A DNA stretch of 64,000 bases, taken from the NCBI GenBank assembly GCA_028284065.1, contig JANQSJ010000014.1, positions 248,001-312,000 on the forward strand, written 5' to 3'. Position numbers and translations under genes: made by a program. Source of the DNA: Parvularculaceae bacterium (GTDB lineage: Bacteria > Pseudomonadota > Alphaproteobacteria > Caulobacterales > Parvularculaceae). The stretch's first letter is position 1, and each line of letters opens with the position of its first letter. The notes below the pieces were generated by a model. The model was not told the DNA's origin, did no database searches, and worked only from the letters and a program-made list of their open reading frames with translations. Below are positions 63,947-64,000 of this stretch, piece after piece.

Positions 63947-64000
63947 TCAGGCCGCCGCTTCATCGCCTTCTTCGAGGCGGAGAATGTCGATTGGCGCGAT
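63947..64000 (-). CDS. C-terminal end of an unidentified gene
   Basis: A minus-strand frame enters from the right edge and ends IAPIDILRLEEGDEAAA followed by TGA at 63949-63947. The acidic, Ala-rich tail and position 66 bp before nadE suggest a real co-directional gene. Too little is visible to name it. Confidence 0.35.
   Translation of the reverse strand: MAPIDILRLEEGDEAAA

Noticed and set aside
1..64000. CRISPR arrays, prophage, insertion sequences, tRNA genes
   Set aside because: No regularly spaced repeats, transposase or integrase genes, or T-loop-like GTTCGAATC segments in a cloverleaf context were seen. A tRNA search program would be needed to exclude a tRNA gene formally.

Overview
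The window is a GC-rich (roughly 64% by eye), densely coded bacterial chromosome segment. The gene set points to a free-living alphaproteobacterium, most like the Parvularculaceae/Hyphomonadaceae. The supporting features are an imuA-imuB-dnaE2 SOS mutagenesis cassette with a GAAC-N7-GAAC LexA box of alphaproteobacterial type, an lptC-lptA-lptB-rpoN-hpf-ptsN run, a DUF1150 protein, TonB-dependent uptake, and an exopolysaccharide locus with proteins of the kind associated with exosortase A. Taxonomy is an inference; no rRNA or tRNA gene was recognised.

Layout. Positions 1-3030 hold a tyrosine/homogentisate catabolic operon on the minus strand (hppD, a VOC protein, a fumarylacetoacetate-hydrolase-family gene running off the left edge). 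A divergent MarR regulator sits beside it, and a large TonB-dependent receptor (3346-6120) has an upstream region sharing a 9-bp element with the marR/hppD intergenic region. Positions 6470-8405 carry two TadE-like pseudopilin genes and a YbjN-like exported protein. Positions 8570-16104 are mostly core genes: rpsD, a beta-propeller protein, an RsmB-type rRNA methyltransferase, a Bax-inhibitor-1 family protein, a TTC38-like TPR protein, and a DUF3311/sodium-solute symporter pair. Positions 16098-22285 hold the imuA-imuB-dnaE2 cassette, in which each stop overlaps the next start. Positions 22444-28653 hold a short RNase D, the LPS-transport genes lptCAB, and rpoN-hpf-ptsN plus DUF1150.

Positions 28899-33152 hold uppP and a three-gene operon: a retropepsin-like protease, an inactive-transglutaminase/7TM membrane protein and an ATP-grasp ligase. 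This trio recurs in bacteria but I know of no settled function. A transporter and a small exported protein follow. Positions 35343-52278 are an exopolysaccharide region: UDP-glucose dehydrogenase, a WcaJ-type initiating transferase, an ATPase-glycosyltransferase fusion, a TPR protein of PrsT type, a WecG/TagA-STAS fusion, a chain-length determinant and a CpsD-like kinase. It is interrupted by cysQ, queG and an unrecognised membrane protein. No flippase, polymerase, export porin or exosortase lies in the window. Positions 52559-56919 encode an RND efflux adaptor and pump. The right end holds a LysM protein, a LOG-family protein, gltX, a CocE/NonD hydrolase and nadE.

Most of the window is conserved core genome. 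The parts that look least described are the two exopolysaccharide-locus domain fusions, the protease/7TM/ATP-grasp operon, the long SOS leader in front of imuA, and the possible MarR co-regulation of tyrosine catabolism with a TonB receptor.
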